Source: Cutibacterium equinum (GTDB lineage Bacteria > Actinomycetota > Actinomycetes > Propionibacteriales > Propionibacteriaceae). Taken from it: DNA of 64,000 nucleotides. Each line of letters begins with the position of its first letter. The stretch's first letter is position 1. Both the position numbers and the translations under genes were made by a program. The notes under the pieces are model-generated. The model was not told the DNA's origin. It made no database searches and saw only the letters and a program-made list of their open reading frames with translations. The DNA is taken from NCBI RefSeq assembly GCF_028021195.1, contig NZ_CP115668.1:558001-622000 (forward strand), given 5' to 3'. Positions 47,622 through 56,863 of this stretch are shown in pieces.

Positions 47622-49970
47622 CTACGCACCGGAGTGTGGAAGCTGCGAGGCGTGTGTACCAGTCGTTCCATGACTCTTCGAATGGCCTGTGACGTGGATC
47701 ACGCCGGGGTCAGTCCCACCACCAGTAGTGCCATGCTTGCCGGAAGCCGGTGAATGGCCGTCGTTTCCGGTGCCCGTTTCTCCGGGGTTGGCCGGGTTGT
47801 CGGGTTGCGCTGGCGGGGGTGCCGCAACTGTCACGAATTGATCACCGGAAAGGCTGAGCGGAGCAGTGCGATCCGATACGTTCAGTGGTTCTGGTGTGCT
47901 CAACGACAGGCGGTAGACGCCCGGGGGAGTGCCCTCGGGAATCGTGGCGTACACGCGAATGAGGGAATTCATGACACGACCGGTCGTGCGACCCTGGTCA
48001 GTGAAGTGATAAGCCGTGGGCATCTCGGTTGTGACGGCGACTGGCACCGGGGTCAATCCTGTTGCCGTGTCGTGTTTTTCCGTCACCGGCGTGAGGGTGC
48101 CCTGCAGGTTGGTCGGTGCTTGAGTGGCACCTGGCAGAGCGAGCAGGCCCACGAGATGACGCCCCGGCAGGGCGTAATCCACCTCGACAGGTGCATAGGA
48201 CGATGCCCAGGGGGATATGAGCGCGTCGAGGTGGAAGGACGTGCCGCGAGTGAGATGAACGGTCGAGCGCAGCGACTCACGCATCTTGAAATCAGTGAAA
48301 GATCGCTCGGACTGCGGGGTCCACGCCACCTCTGCGGTTGCTTCCAGGCGCGGGAACATGACCGACTGTTGGTCGTGTTCGGTGCGCATGTGCTCATTCC
48401 ACAGCGCGGCTTCCACGCCGGCTACGTTCTCCTCTGCTACGCCCGACATCTGAGTTGGATCCCAGTTGTAGAAACTCTCGATGGTGCAGCCGTTCTCGCC
48501 GCACGCCCAGCTCGGGCCGGGCAAGTCAGCTGAAGGCTTTTGCGGCAGATAAGCATGCTTCACGTGGGACATGATGACCTTGGCATGCTTCGAGGAAATA
48601 AAGTTCGCCAGACGTCCACCCTGGTTGGGCTCATCGGCGGTCCAGTGCTGGACGTAGCTGCCATCGGGTAGCTGAGCGCTGGCGTCCTGGGCCGGCTGAA
48701 GTGCCTCGTTCCAGACGATGGCCGCGTGATGATTCGCGGTGAGCATGTCCGACACTCGCTTCATGTACGACTGGTAGGGCTCCTTGGCTGTCTTCGAGGC
48801 CTCGTCGCCACCAATGTGGAAAACGGGCACCCGTACTTCCGGAACACCCGAGCGGGCCACTCCTTCGTCGATGTAAGAGTTCAGGCGTGATACCACGTGA
48901 GAAAGGAAGGTGTAGGTGGCTTCGTTACCCGGGTCCAGGGTGGTGCGATCATCCTCCTGGTAAGCGCGCACGCGATCCTCGCCGCTTGCGGGTTTGGGAT
49001 AAGAACCGGATGAGTTAAGTTCAGCGATGGCATGCAACATGGCATTGGCGTGACCAGGGCCGTCGATTTCTGGCACGATTCCGACGCCGTGGCGGGCGGC
49101 ATAATCCACGAGGTCGATAAACTCCGCCTTCGTGTAGTAGCCAGTACGCCCAGCAGAGGGCGCTAATTTCGAGTGGCCGGCCATGTAGGAGGTTACCCCA
49201 GAACGTTCGGTGAGCTGTGCGTAATCGATGGTGTCGTCGGCAGCCTTGCCCTCGTTGTCAATCTCGACACGCCAGCCCTGATCATCGCTCAGATGCAGAT
49301 GAAGAGTATTGAGTTTCACCGCGCTCATGTCGTTGATGATGCGTTTCACCTCGTCGACCGGGATGAAAGAGCGAACCGGGTCGATCATGAGACCACGCCA
49401 GCTGTAGCGCGGCTGGTCGGTAATGAACACCTGCGGCAAAGTGGGGGAGGCGGCAAGTGTGGTTGGAGCCTGTGCCCATGGCCCCAGCATCTGGGTGAGG
49501 GTCTGCACCGCCCAGATAGCGGCGCGGGTGCCAGCGGCTTTGATGGTGATACCGGTCTTGGTCACTGAGAGTTGATAGGCCTCTCCTCGCTGTGCGCCTG
49601 TTCCAAGGGAATCGTCCTTGGTCATGGTGATTGGGCAGTCATGTCCGCGTAGCAGCGTCAAACCGTAGGCCTTGCCAATATTGGCCCGAAGAATATCGAT
49701 CGCCGGCGTGAACTGCTCTGGCGCACTGACACAGGCTCCGGCAGGGATTGTGTAAGAAGCCCCGTCATCAGCGAACTTGGCAGAGGCAGGCAGGGGAAGG
49801 AGGTTGAGGTGAGCCGGATTAGAAGCAGCCATTTTTCCAGATACCTGCATTTTCCAGTCCGAAGGTGGGGGTTCATGGGCGCTGACGGGCGATGCGACGC
49901 TGAGAGCGAGAGCGCACACTGCTCCGATGCTGACTAGTGTCCGTCGCCAACGCGCGAGTGAATGGTGCAC
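47622..49970 (-). CDS. secreted beta-N-acetylhexosaminidase (GH20)
   Basis: A 782-residue exported enzyme. The signal peptide (residues about 10-31) ends SPVSAHE, and a GH20b-like N-terminal domain spans about 50-185. The catalytic TIM barrel (about 190-560) contains YSWRGLMIDPVRSFIPVDEV, LHLHLSDDQGWRVEID and the Asp-Glu catalytic pair in VFHIGGDEASKT (about residue 393). It removes terminal GlcNAc/GalNAc from glycans outside the cell. After a C-terminal beta-rich domain comes a Gly/Thr/His-rich linker, and the protein stops at SQLPHSGA, an LPxTG-like motif without any membrane segment, as in the phosphoesterase at 7055-9907. Confidence 0.93.
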   Translation of the reverse strand: MHHSLARWRRTLVSIGAVCALALSVASPVSAHEPPPSDWKMQVSGKMAASNPAHLNLLPLPASAKFADDGASYTIPAGACVSAPEQFTPAIDILRANIGKAYGLTLLRGHDCPITMTKDDSLGTGAQRGEAYQLSVTKTGITIKAAGTRAAIWAVQTLTQMLGPWAQAPTTLAASPTLPQVFITDQPRYSWRGLMIDPVRSFIPVDEVKRIINDMSAVKLNTLHLHLSDDQGWRVEIDNEGKAADDTIDYAQLTERSGVTSYMAGHSKLAPSAGRTGYYTKAEFIDLVDYAARHGVGIVPEIDGPGHANAMLHAIAELNSSGSYPKPASGEDRVRAYQEDDRTTLDPGNEATYTFLSHVVSRLNSYIDEGVARSGVPEVRVPVFHIGGDEASKTAKEPYQSYMKRVSDMLTANHHAAIVWNEALQPAQDASAQLPDGSYVQHWTADEPNQGGRLANFISSKHAKVIMSHVKHAYLPQKPSADLPGPSWACGENGCTIESFYNWDPTQMSGVAEENVAGVEAALWNEHMRTEHDQQSVMFPRLEATAEVAWTPQSERSFTDFKMRESLRSTVHLTRGTSFHLDALISPWASSYAPVEVDYALPGRHLVGLLALPGATQAPTNLQGTLTPVTEKHDTATGLTPVPVAVTTEMPTAYHFTDQGRTTGRVMNSLIRVYATIPEGTPPGVYRLSLSTPEPLNVSDRTAPLSLSGDQFVTVAAPPPAQPDNPANPGETGTGNDGHSPASGKHGTTGGGTDPGVIHVTGHSKSHGTTGTHASQLPHSGA

Positions 49971-50203
49971 AGCGAGTCCTTTCTCACCGATATGGTGCTA
50001 CGGCCTGATGATGCCGTTCCTCTTTGACATCGGCCCGTCTGACATGGGTCCGCGCACGAACAGGCAACAACGGCATTGCCGCCCGGACGGTGCTGGTGTC
50101 AACGTGCCTTGAGCACCGTCTCAGCTTACGCGGTTTAGCTAGGGGATGTTGCCAAGTGATGAGTTCTGTGCGGGCCCTGGATAGGGCCCCAGAGCTGTTC
50201 ACT

Positions 50204-50242
50204 GGGGACTGAAAGCCGTCCGGACCCTCGGCGTCAGTCCCC
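50204..50242. promoter_or_regulatory. inverted repeat upstream of tpx
   Basis: GGGGACTGA (50204-50212) and TCAGTCCCC (50234-50242) form 9-bp arms around 21 bp, ending 21 bp before the tpx start. It may be an operator or a 5'-leader hairpin. The rest of the 293-bp gap shows no gene. Confidence 0.4.
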
Positions 50243-50263
50243 TCATCCGCATAGAGTGTGAAT

Positions 50264-50767
50264 ATGGCCACTACTGCTCTTAAGGGACAAACCGTCAACA
50301 CCGTCGCCGACCTGCCTCAGGTCGGATCCGATCTTCCGCCGTTCACCCTTGTCAAGCCTGATCTGTCGGAGCTGACCAGCGACGAGCTCAAGGGCAAGAA
50401 GCTCGTCCTCAACATCTTCCCGAGCATCGACACTGGTGTCTGCGCGACGAGCGTGCGTACCTTCAACGAGAAGGCTGCCGGGCTCGACGACACCATCGTG
50501 CTGTGCGTTTCCCGTGACCTTCCCTTCGCTCAGGCCCGTTTCTGCGGGGCTGAGGGTATCGAGAACGTCGTCGTCGCCTCGGCCTTCCGTTCCCACTTCG
50601 GTAAGGATCTCGGTGTCACCCTCGCTGACAGCCCGATGCAGCATCTGCTGGCCCGTGCTGTCATCGTCGCAGACGCCGAAGGCAGGGTGACCTACACCCA
50701 GCTGGTCGACGAGATCACCACTGAGCCTGATTACGACGCTGCTCTCGAGGCCGCCAAGCAGGCCTGA
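50264..50767 (+). CDS. tpx: thiol peroxidase
   Basis: A 167-residue atypical 2-Cys peroxiredoxin of the Tpx family. The peroxidatic Cys is in [19 protein letters not shown] (about residue 60) and the resolving Cys in [19 protein letters not shown] (about residue 93), with the usual spacing. DLPFAQARF is the Tpx helix alpha-3 region. It reduces hydrogen and alkyl peroxides using thioredoxin. ATG at 50264 ([11 protein letters not shown]) matches the family start; a GTG two codons earlier is less likely. Confidence 0.95.
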   Translation: MATTALKGQTVNTVADLPQVGSDLPPFTLVKPDLSELTSDELKGKKLVLNIFPSIDTGVCATSVRTFNEKAAGLDDTIVLCVSRDLPFAQARFCGAEGIENVVVASAFRSHFGKDLGVTLADSPMQHLLARAVIVADAEGRVTYTQLVDEITTEPDYDAALEAAKQA

Positions 50768-50981
50768 CTCAGCTCATTTTCGGGGGCGTCCCGACTGCAT
50801 GTCGGGACGTTCCTGCCGGCCACGGAGGGTCTTCCTCATCACCGGGTACTCCTGTCAAGGCACCGAGTTCATCGTCACCGCTGCGCCTCATGCAGCCCCT
50901 TTTCGCCGCAGGCCTCGACCACGACTGACATGATGGAAGGGTTGCAGTCGACCGGCTGCGGCAACGGCGAACGGAGGCATC

Positions 50982-52217
50982 ATGGCGCGACGTCCCGGAT
51001 GGGTTGATCATCTCATCGGTTGGCACGTCTATCCCCTGGGATTCGTGGGAGCTCCCATGCGACTCGAGTCCTCTGAGGTGAGCCATCGTCTCTCGCACGT
51101 GGAGGCCTGGCTCGATCACGCTGTCTCTCTCGGGTGCTCTGGCCTGGCCCTGGGGCCGATCTTTGTGTCGGCTGGCCACGGTTACGACACCTTGGATTAC
51201 TTCACCATTGACCCGCGTCTTGGTGACAACGCTGACGTCGACCATCTCCTAGCCGCCGCCCACTTCCGTGGTCTGTCGGTGCTCCTTGACGGGGTGTTCA
51301 ACCACGTCTCACGTCGCCATCCGGTCGTGCAGGATGCCCTGGCTGCCGGCCCGGACTCTGAGGCCGGACGCATGGTCCGCTGGCGTGACGGCCAGCTCGA
51401 CGTCTTCGAGGGCCACGGCGACCTCGTCACCCTCAACCACGACGACCCGGGCGTGCGCGACCTCGTTACCCGGGTCATGAACCATTGGTGTGACCGTGGC
51501 GTCGATGGCTGGCGTCTGGACGCGGCCTACTGTGTCAATCCGGAGTTCTGGGCCGCGGTCCTGCCTTCGGTGCGTGACAAGCACCCCGACGTATGGATTT
51601 TCGGAGAGGTCATCCATGGCGATTACGCCGGAATCGTCAAGGCGTCCGGCATGGACTCGGTGACCCAGTACGAACTGTGGAAGGCCATCTGGTCGTCCAT
51701 CGAGTCCCGAAACTTCTTCGAACTCGACCACGCTCTTGGCCGTCACAACGAGTTCTGCGCCTCCTTCACCCCGATGACCTTCGTCGGGAACCACGACGTC
51801 ACCCGCATTGCCTCGAAGGTGGGGCAGGATGGTGTGATCGTCGCGACGGCAGTGCTGGCCACCATCGGCGGCATCCCGCTCATCTACTACGGCGACGAAT
51901 TGGCATATCGCGGCATCAAGGAGGAACGGTTCGGAGGGGACGACGACATCCGGCCGGTCTTCCCGCCCAGCCCAGCGCAATTGTCGGACCTCGGTGCCGA
52001 AACCCTGCGCGCCCACCAGGATCTGCTCGGTCTACGGCGTCGACACCCCTGGCTCGTCGACGCTGTCACCGAGTCCCTCGACCTCACCAACGAGCGCTAC
52101 GTCTATCGCAGTGGGGTCCCCGGAACCGAACCCCTCATCGTCGAGCTCGATGTGCGCGATGGCTGCTCGGCTCTCATCCGCGAAGCCGGCCAGGTCATCT
52201 GGTCCAGCCGAGCCTGA
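50982..52217 (+). CDS. alpha-amylase family glycosyl hydrolase (GH13)
   Basis: A 411-residue cytoplasmic GH13 enzyme (no signal peptide). Conserved regions are DGVFNHVS (about residue 101), GWRLDAAY with the nucleophile Asp (about 177), WIFGEVIHG with the acid/base Glu (about 206) and FVGNHDVTRI with the transition-state Asp (about 268). IPLIYYGDELAYRG follows. The length is shorter than typical amylases because only the catalytic barrel and a small C-terminal domain are present. Likely substrates are short alpha-glucans or alpha-glucosides. It stands alone, with a 214-bp upstream gap. Confidence 0.9.
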   Translation: MARRPGWVDHLIGWHVYPLGFVGAPMRLESSEVSHRLSHVEAWLDHAVSLGCSGLALGPIFVSAGHGYDTLDYFTIDPRLGDNADVDHLLAAAHFRGLSVLLDGVFNHVSRRHPVVQDALAAGPDSEAGRMVRWRDGQLDVFEGHGDLVTLNHDDPGVRDLVTRVMNHWCDRGVDGWRLDAAYCVNPEFWAAVLPSVRDKHPDVWIFGEVIHGDYAGIVKASGMDSVTQYELWKAIWSSIESRNFFELDHALGRHNEFCASFTPMTFVGNHDVTRIASKVGQDGVIVATAVLATIGGIPLIYYGDELAYRGIKEERFGGDDDIRPVFPPSPAQLSDLGAETLRAHQDLLGLRRRHPWLVDAVTESLDLTNERYVYRSGVPGTEPLIVELDVRDGCSALIREAGQVIWSSRA

Positions 52218-52220
52218 GAC

Positions 52221-53387
52221 TCAGTCACCGCCGAAGATGTCTCGGGTGTAGACCTTCTCGGCGACGTCGGCCAGCTCCGGGGACATCCGATTGGCGATGA
52301 TGACGTCGCAGTCGGCCTTGAAGGCGTCGAGATCACGGGTGACCTTCGAGCGGAAGAACTCGTCGCCCTCAAAGGTCGGCTCGTAGACGATGACCTCGAT
52401 GCCCTTGGCCTTGATGCGCTTCATGACACCCTGGATCGACGAGGAGCGGAAGTTGTCCGACCCTGCCTTCATGACCAGACGGAAGATTCCCACTCGCTTC
52501 GGATCCTTGGCGATGATGTCGGAGGCGATGAAGTCCTTGCGCACCGTGTTCGAGTCGACGATGGCCTGGATGAGGGTCTGGGGGACGTCCTGGTAGTTGG
52601 CCAGCAGCTGACGGGTGTCCTTGGGCAGACAGTAACCGCCGTAACCAAAGGACGGGTTGTTGTAGTGGTCGCCGATGCGCGGGTCAAGACAGACGCCGTC
52701 GATGACCTGGCGGGTCGACAGCCCGCGCTGGGAGGCATAGGTGTCGAGCTCGTTGAAGAAGGAGACCCGCATCGCCAGGTAGGTGTTGGCGAACAGCTTG
52801 ATGGCCTCGGCCTCGGTGGCCCCGACGAAGAGGGTTGGGATGTCGGTGTCGAGGGCCCCGGCGGTCATGAGGTCGGCAAACAGGTGTGCCTTGGCCGAGT
52901 CCGACCCGACGACGATCCGTGACGGATGAAGGTTGTCGTAGAGGGCCTTGCCCTCACGGAGGAACTCCGGGGAGAAGATGATGTCAAGCCCGGGACGCTG
53001 CGCGCGAACCCCCTCGACGAAACCCACCGGAATCGTCGACTTGACCACGATCGTCGCCTCGGGTGCGAGCTGCTGGACGAGGTCGAGTACTGCGTCCACG
53101 CTCGAGGTGTCGAAATAATTCTGATGGGGGTCGTAGTTCGTCGGGGTGGCGACGATGACGAAGTCGGCACCGTCATAGGCCTCACGCGGCTCGGTGGTGG
53201 CCTTGAGGTTCAGCTCGTGGTGGGCCAGGTACTCCTCGATGAGGGGATCGACGATCGTCGTGTGTCTGTTGTTGACCGCTTCGACCCTTTCGGCGTCGAT
53301 GTCAATGGCGACGACACTGTTGTGCTGGGCCAGCAACACGGCATTGGCCATGCCGACATAGCCCAGTCCTGCGACGGCGATTTTCAC
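52221..53387 (-). CDS. ugd: UDP-glucose 6-dehydrogenase
   Basis: A 388-residue nucleotide-sugar dehydrogenase: Rossmann motif [20 protein letters not shown] (residues 3-22), [17 protein letters not shown] (about 110-126), [20 protein letters not shown] (about 135-154) and the catalytic Cys in [15 protein letters not shown] (about 240-254). It oxidises UDP-glucose to UDP-glucuronate for cell-wall or capsular polysaccharides. No other polysaccharide genes lie nearby. It converges tightly on the GH13 gene (3 bp between stops). Confidence 0.94.
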   Translation of the reverse strand: MKIAVAGLGYVGMANAVLLAQHNSVVAIDIDAERVEAVNNRHTTIVDPLIEEYLAHHELNLKATTEPREAYDGADFVIVATPTNYDPHQNYFDTSSVDAVLDLVQQLAPEATIVVKSTIPVGFVEGVRAQRPGLDIIFSPEFLREGKALYDNLHPSRIVVGSDSAKAHLFADLMTAGALDTDIPTLFVGATEAEAIKLFANTYLAMRVSFFNELDTYASQRGLSTRQVIDGVCLDPRIGDHYNNPSFGYGGYCLPKDTRQLLANYQDVPQTLIQAIVDSNTVRKDFIASDIIAKDPKRVGIFRLVMKAGSDNFRSSSIQGVMKRIKAKGIEVIVYEPTFEGDEFFRSKVTRDLDAFKADCDVIIANRMSPELADVAEKVYTRDIFGGD

Positions 53388-53586
53388 GGGAGGTCCTTTC
53401 GGTGGGTTCCCACGAGTTTAGATCGGCGACTTTACGAGATGGTGACGACCCCGTAGAGGCTCATTGGTCGGTTTGGTGACGGTCGTCAGATGCAGGATCA
53501 CGGCGATAAGGGTGGACTTTTGCGCGGTGTCGAAAACCTGGCAGTGGAAGGTCAATATGCTGTACTCACGACCTCGGGGAGGAACT

Positions 53587-54549
53587 ATGGACACCATCAC
53601 CATCACTGCCGACGACGGAGCCGACATCGACGTCCTTGTCTGGCGCCCCGAGGCTGCGTCAGGGCGCCCTACCAAGGGATTGGTGCAGTTGTGTCACGGC
53701 ATGGCCGAGTACGCGGCTCGCTATGACCAGATCGCCCGGTTGCTTGCCGGCGACGGATGGCTCGTCGTGGCCAATGACCACCGTGGCCATGGGGCGCGCG
53801 CCGCGGCCACCGGCGAGCTCGGAACCACCCCTGATCGTGGTTACCACCAACTGCTCGACGATCTGTCCGCCGTCGCCGACCACTTCCTGGCCGAGGTGGA
53901 GGGCAAGCCGTGGTTCCTCGTCGGGCACTCGATGGGGTCGTTCCTCGCCCGTGTGCTGGCCGCTCGTCGCGGGCGCGAGATGGCCGGTCTGGTCGCCATC
54001 GGTACCGGCTTCTCCTTGGGGCCGTTGAGCGCCGTCGCTACTGGACTGGCCCAGGCCCAGGTGCTCATGGTGGGGGAGGATTCCCGCAGCCCGTTGCTCA
54101 ACACCCTGTCCTTCGGGTCCTTCAACCGGGCCTTCCAGCCGGCTCGCACCGACTACGACTGGTTGTCCCGCGACGTCCGCGTCGTGGACGCCTACATCCA
54201 TGACCCGCTGTGCGGCTTCGTGTGCACCGCAGCCTTCTACCGCGAACTCGTCCGACTTATTGAGCTCGCCAATTCCACCGAGGTCTTCCGGGCGACTCCG
54301 CCGACTCTGCCCATTCTGCTGATGTCAGGGGCCAAGGATCCGGTAGGCGATTCCGGAAGGGGAGTTCGCCAGGTGGCGCGTCAACTGCGCGACGCGGGTG
54401 TACACGATGTCAACCTCGTCGTTTACCCTGGGGCGCGCCACGAAATCCTCAACGAGGTCAACCGTCGACATGTCCACGCCGACCTGCGTGACTGGATTGA
54501 CTCCGTCGCTGCCCGACCTCGAACCCCTCAGGTTCGAAATGCACGGTGA
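53587..54549 (+). CDS. alpha/beta hydrolase (monoacylglycerol lipase/lysophospholipase type)
   Basis: A 320-residue serine hydrolase. The nucleophile elbow is VGHSMGSFLARVL (Ser near residue 117), the oxyanion-hole HG is in VQLCHGMAEYAARYD (about residue 36), the acid Asp is near SGAKDPVGD (about 246) and the base His is in PGARHEILNEVNR (about 286). It matches the PldB/monoglyceride-lipase branch. The frame is open upstream to 53464, but the ATG at 53587, after GAGGAA, is the natural start. The B12 riboswitch for the next operon begins within 90 bp of its stop. Confidence 0.9.
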   Translation: MDTITITADDGADIDVLVWRPEAASGRPTKGLVQLCHGMAEYAARYDQIARLLAGDGWLVVANDHRGHGARAAATGELGTTPDRGYHQLLDDLSAVADHFLAEVEGKPWFLVGHSMGSFLARVLAARRGREMAGLVAIGTGFSLGPLSAVATGLAQAQVLMVGEDSRSPLLNTLSFGSFNRAFQPARTDYDWLSRDVRVVDAYIHDPLCGFVCTAAFYRELVRLIELANSTEVFRATPPTLPILLMSGAKDPVGDSGRGVRQVARQLRDAGVHDVNLVVYPGARHEILNEVNRRHVHADLRDWIDSVAARPRTPQVRNAR

Positions 54550-54629
54550 GAGGCCGTTCACGCACATCTCGCACGATCGTGCACATGTACCCCCAGCGTG
54601 CGCAGTCGATCGTGCGCGGCCTAGTATCG

Positions 54630-54856
54630 GTAGTGCTGGTGCCGAGAAATCCCGATTCGGGGTCTCAAGGCGGTAAGAGGGAATCCGGTGAAACTCCGGA
54701 ACTGCCCCGCAGCGGTGAGTGGGAACGACATCACCATCGTCGCTCCACTGGTCCTCGGACCGGTGGGACGTCGATCAAGCACTGGGCTCCGGCCTGGGAA
54801 GCGGTGACGTAGGACTCGTCGGCAGACGAGGTGCCCACGAGTCCGAATACCTGCCA
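54630..54856 (+). ncRNA. cobalamin (B12) riboswitch in the mutA leader
   Basis: A roughly 225-nt leader with all hallmarks of the cobalamin aptamer. GGTGCC lies near 54638. GGGAATCCGGTGAAACTCCG then CCCCGCAGCGGTGAG at about 54679-54719 is the conserved GGGAAnCCGGTG...CCCCGCAACGGTG core. GCACTGG and CTGGGAAGCGG follow near 54779-54803. The B12 box GAGTCCGAATACCTGCC lies at 54839-54855. The expression platform would be the 97 nt before the mutA start. It controls genes for a B12-dependent enzyme, not for B12 synthesis or uptake. Confidence 0.92.
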
Positions 54857-54952
54857 GAGTATGTGGTGCACTCCGCGTGTGTCACAGCGTCCGAGGTCTC
54901 GAGGGCCGGCCGAGGTCGTCCAACCATCCACAGCGGAGCAGGAGTCTGACGA

Positions 54953-56863
54953 ATGACTGATCCTGACAACCTCGCATCCACCTCCGTCGAGGACAGGATG
55001 CCCGAGGAGTTGAGCCTGGCCGGGGACTTCCCGAAGGTCACCCACGAAGAGTGGGAGGACGCGGTCCTCAAGGTCTTGAATCGGGGTCGCCCCGAGGGCA
55101 AGGAACTCAACATCGAGCAGGGAATGAAGCGCCTCGAGCCGACGACGGTCGATGGCATCAAGATCGAGCCGATGTATCGGCTCCCGGATTCTCGCGAAGA
55201 GCTCGGCGCACCGGGCGTGCCGCCCTTCACCCGAGGCACCACGATCCGTACCGGCAGCATGGACGCATGGGATGTTCGAGCCCTTCACGAGGATCCCGAC
55301 GTCGAGTTCACCAAGAAGGCCGTCATCGCCGACCTCGAGCGTGGCGTGACGTCCCTGTGGCTGCGCGTCGGTGCCGACGCCATCAAGCCCGAGGACATTG
55401 CCGGCGACCTCAAGGACGTGCTGCTGGACCTGGCCAAGGTCGAGGTCTCCAGCCGCGACGACCAGGAGGCTGCCGCCGAGGCCCTCCTCAAGGTGTACGC
55501 CGATTCCAAGATTGAGCCCGACAAGCTGTCGTTCAACCTCGGTCTGGACCCGATCGGCTTTGCTGCCCTCAACGGTGGCACCCCGGATCTGTCCACCATG
55601 GCCGAGTGGGTCAAGAAGACCGAGAACTACAAGAACTCCCGCGCCTTCGTCGTTGACTCCACGATTTACCACAACGCTGGTGCCGGCGACATCCACGAGC
55701 TCGCCTGGGCCATCGCCACCGGTGTCGAGTACGTCCGCGCTCTCATCGAGCAGGGACTGACCGCCGAGCAGGCCTTCGACGCCATCAACTTCCGGGTGAC
55801 CGCCACCCACGATCAGTTCCTGACCATCTGCCGTCTGCGCGCCCTGCGCACCCTGTGGAACCGCGTCGGTGAAGTCTTCGAGGTGCCGGCCGCCAAGCGT
55901 GGTGCCCGTCAGGAGGCCGTCACCAGCTGGCGCGAACTGACCCGTGACGATCCCTACGTCAACATCCTGCGCGGCACCATCTCGACCTTCGGCGCTGCTG
56001 TTGGTGGCGCCGAGGCCGTCACGACGCTGCCCTTCGACGCTGCCATCGGCTTGCCGAAGAGCGACTTCTCGCGCCGTATCGCCCGCAACACCGGCATCAT
56101 CCTCGCCGAGGAGTCCAACATCGGTCGCGTCAATGACCCGGCCGGTGGCTCCTTCTACGTTGAGGCCCTGACCAAGAAGCTGGAAGATGCTGCTTGGGCC
56201 CAGTTCCAGGCTGTCGAGGCCGCCGGTGGCATGGTCGCGGCCCTCACCGGCGACCACGTCCGAGCCGAACTCGACACGCTCAACACCGAGCGTGCCAAGC
56301 GTCTGGCCACCCGTAAGCAGCCGATCACGGCCGTCAGTGAGTTCCCGCTGCTTGACGCCAAGAGCGTCGAGACCAAGCCGTACCCCGAGGTTGCCGAGCG
56401 TAAGGGTCTGGAGTGGCACCGCGACGCCGAGGTCTTCGAGGCTCTCGTCGATCGTTCCGCCACCTGCCCCGAACGTCCGAAGGTCTTCCTGGCCTGCCTG
56501 GGAACCCGTCGTGACTTCGGACCCCGCGAGGGATTCTCCGCCCCGGTGTGGCACATCGCCGGCATGGAGACCCCCGAGTGCGAGGGAGGCACCACCGAAG
56601 AGGTCGTCAAGGCCTTCAAGGAGTCCGGTGCCGAGGTCGCCGACCTGTGCTCGAACGCCAAGACCTATGCGGCCCAGGGCCTCGAGGTCGCCAAGGCCCT
56701 CAAGGAGGCCGGCGCGAAGCTGGTCTACCTGTCGGGTGCCTTCAAGGAATTCGGTGATGACGCTGCCGAGGCCGAGAAGGTCATCGACGGGCGCATCTAC
56801 CTCGGGATGGACGTCGTTGACGCCCTGACCACCACTCTGGACACGTTGGGAGTTGCCAAGTGA
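54953..56863 (+). CDS. mutA: methylmalonyl-CoA mutase small (beta) subunit
   Basis: A 636-residue MutA. It has the mutase TIM barrel (residues about 35-440; [21 protein letters not shown] near 67-87) and a C-terminal flavodoxin-like domain (about 490-636; [20 protein letters not shown]). That domain lacks the DxHxxG cobalamin ligand, as expected for the non-catalytic subunit of the heterodimer. With MutB it interconverts succinyl-CoA and methylmalonyl-CoA in the propionate pathway. The ATG follows GGAGCAGGAG. It is preceded by the B12 riboswitch, and its stop overlaps the mutB start by 4 bp. Confidence 0.96.
   Translation: MTDPDNLASTSVEDRMPEELSLAGDFPKVTHEEWEDAVLKVLNRGRPEGKELNIEQGMKRLEPTTVDGIKIEPMYRLPDSREELGAPGVPPFTRGTTIRTGSMDAWDVRALHEDPDVEFTKKAVIADLERGVTSLWLRVGADAIKPEDIAGDLKDVLLDLAKVEVSSRDDQEAAAEALLKVYADSKIEPDKLSFNLGLDPIGFAALNGGTPDLSTMAEWVKKTENYKNSRAFVVDSTIYHNAGAGDIHELAWAIATGVEYVRALIEQGLTAEQAFDAINFRVTATHDQFLTICRLRALRTLWNRVGEVFEVPAAKRGARQEAVTSWRELTRDDPYVNILRGTISTFGAAVGGAEAVTTLPFDAAIGLPKSDFSRRIARNTGIILAEESNIGRVNDPAGGSFYVEALTKKLEDAAWAQFQAVEAAGGMVAALTGDHVRAELDTLNTERAKRLATRKQPITAVSEFPLLDAKSVETKPYPEVAERKGLEWHRDAEVFEALVDRSATCPERPKVFLACLGTRRDFGPREGFSAPVWHIAGMETPECEGGTTEEVVKAFKESGAEVADLCSNAKTYAAQGLEVAKALKEAGAKLVYLSGAFKEFGDDAAEAEKVIDGRIYLGMDVVDALTTTLDTLGVAK

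Noticed and set aside
54731-56554. 607-residue minus-strand ORF opposite mutA
   Set aside because: Same reason; it also overlaps the riboswitch region.
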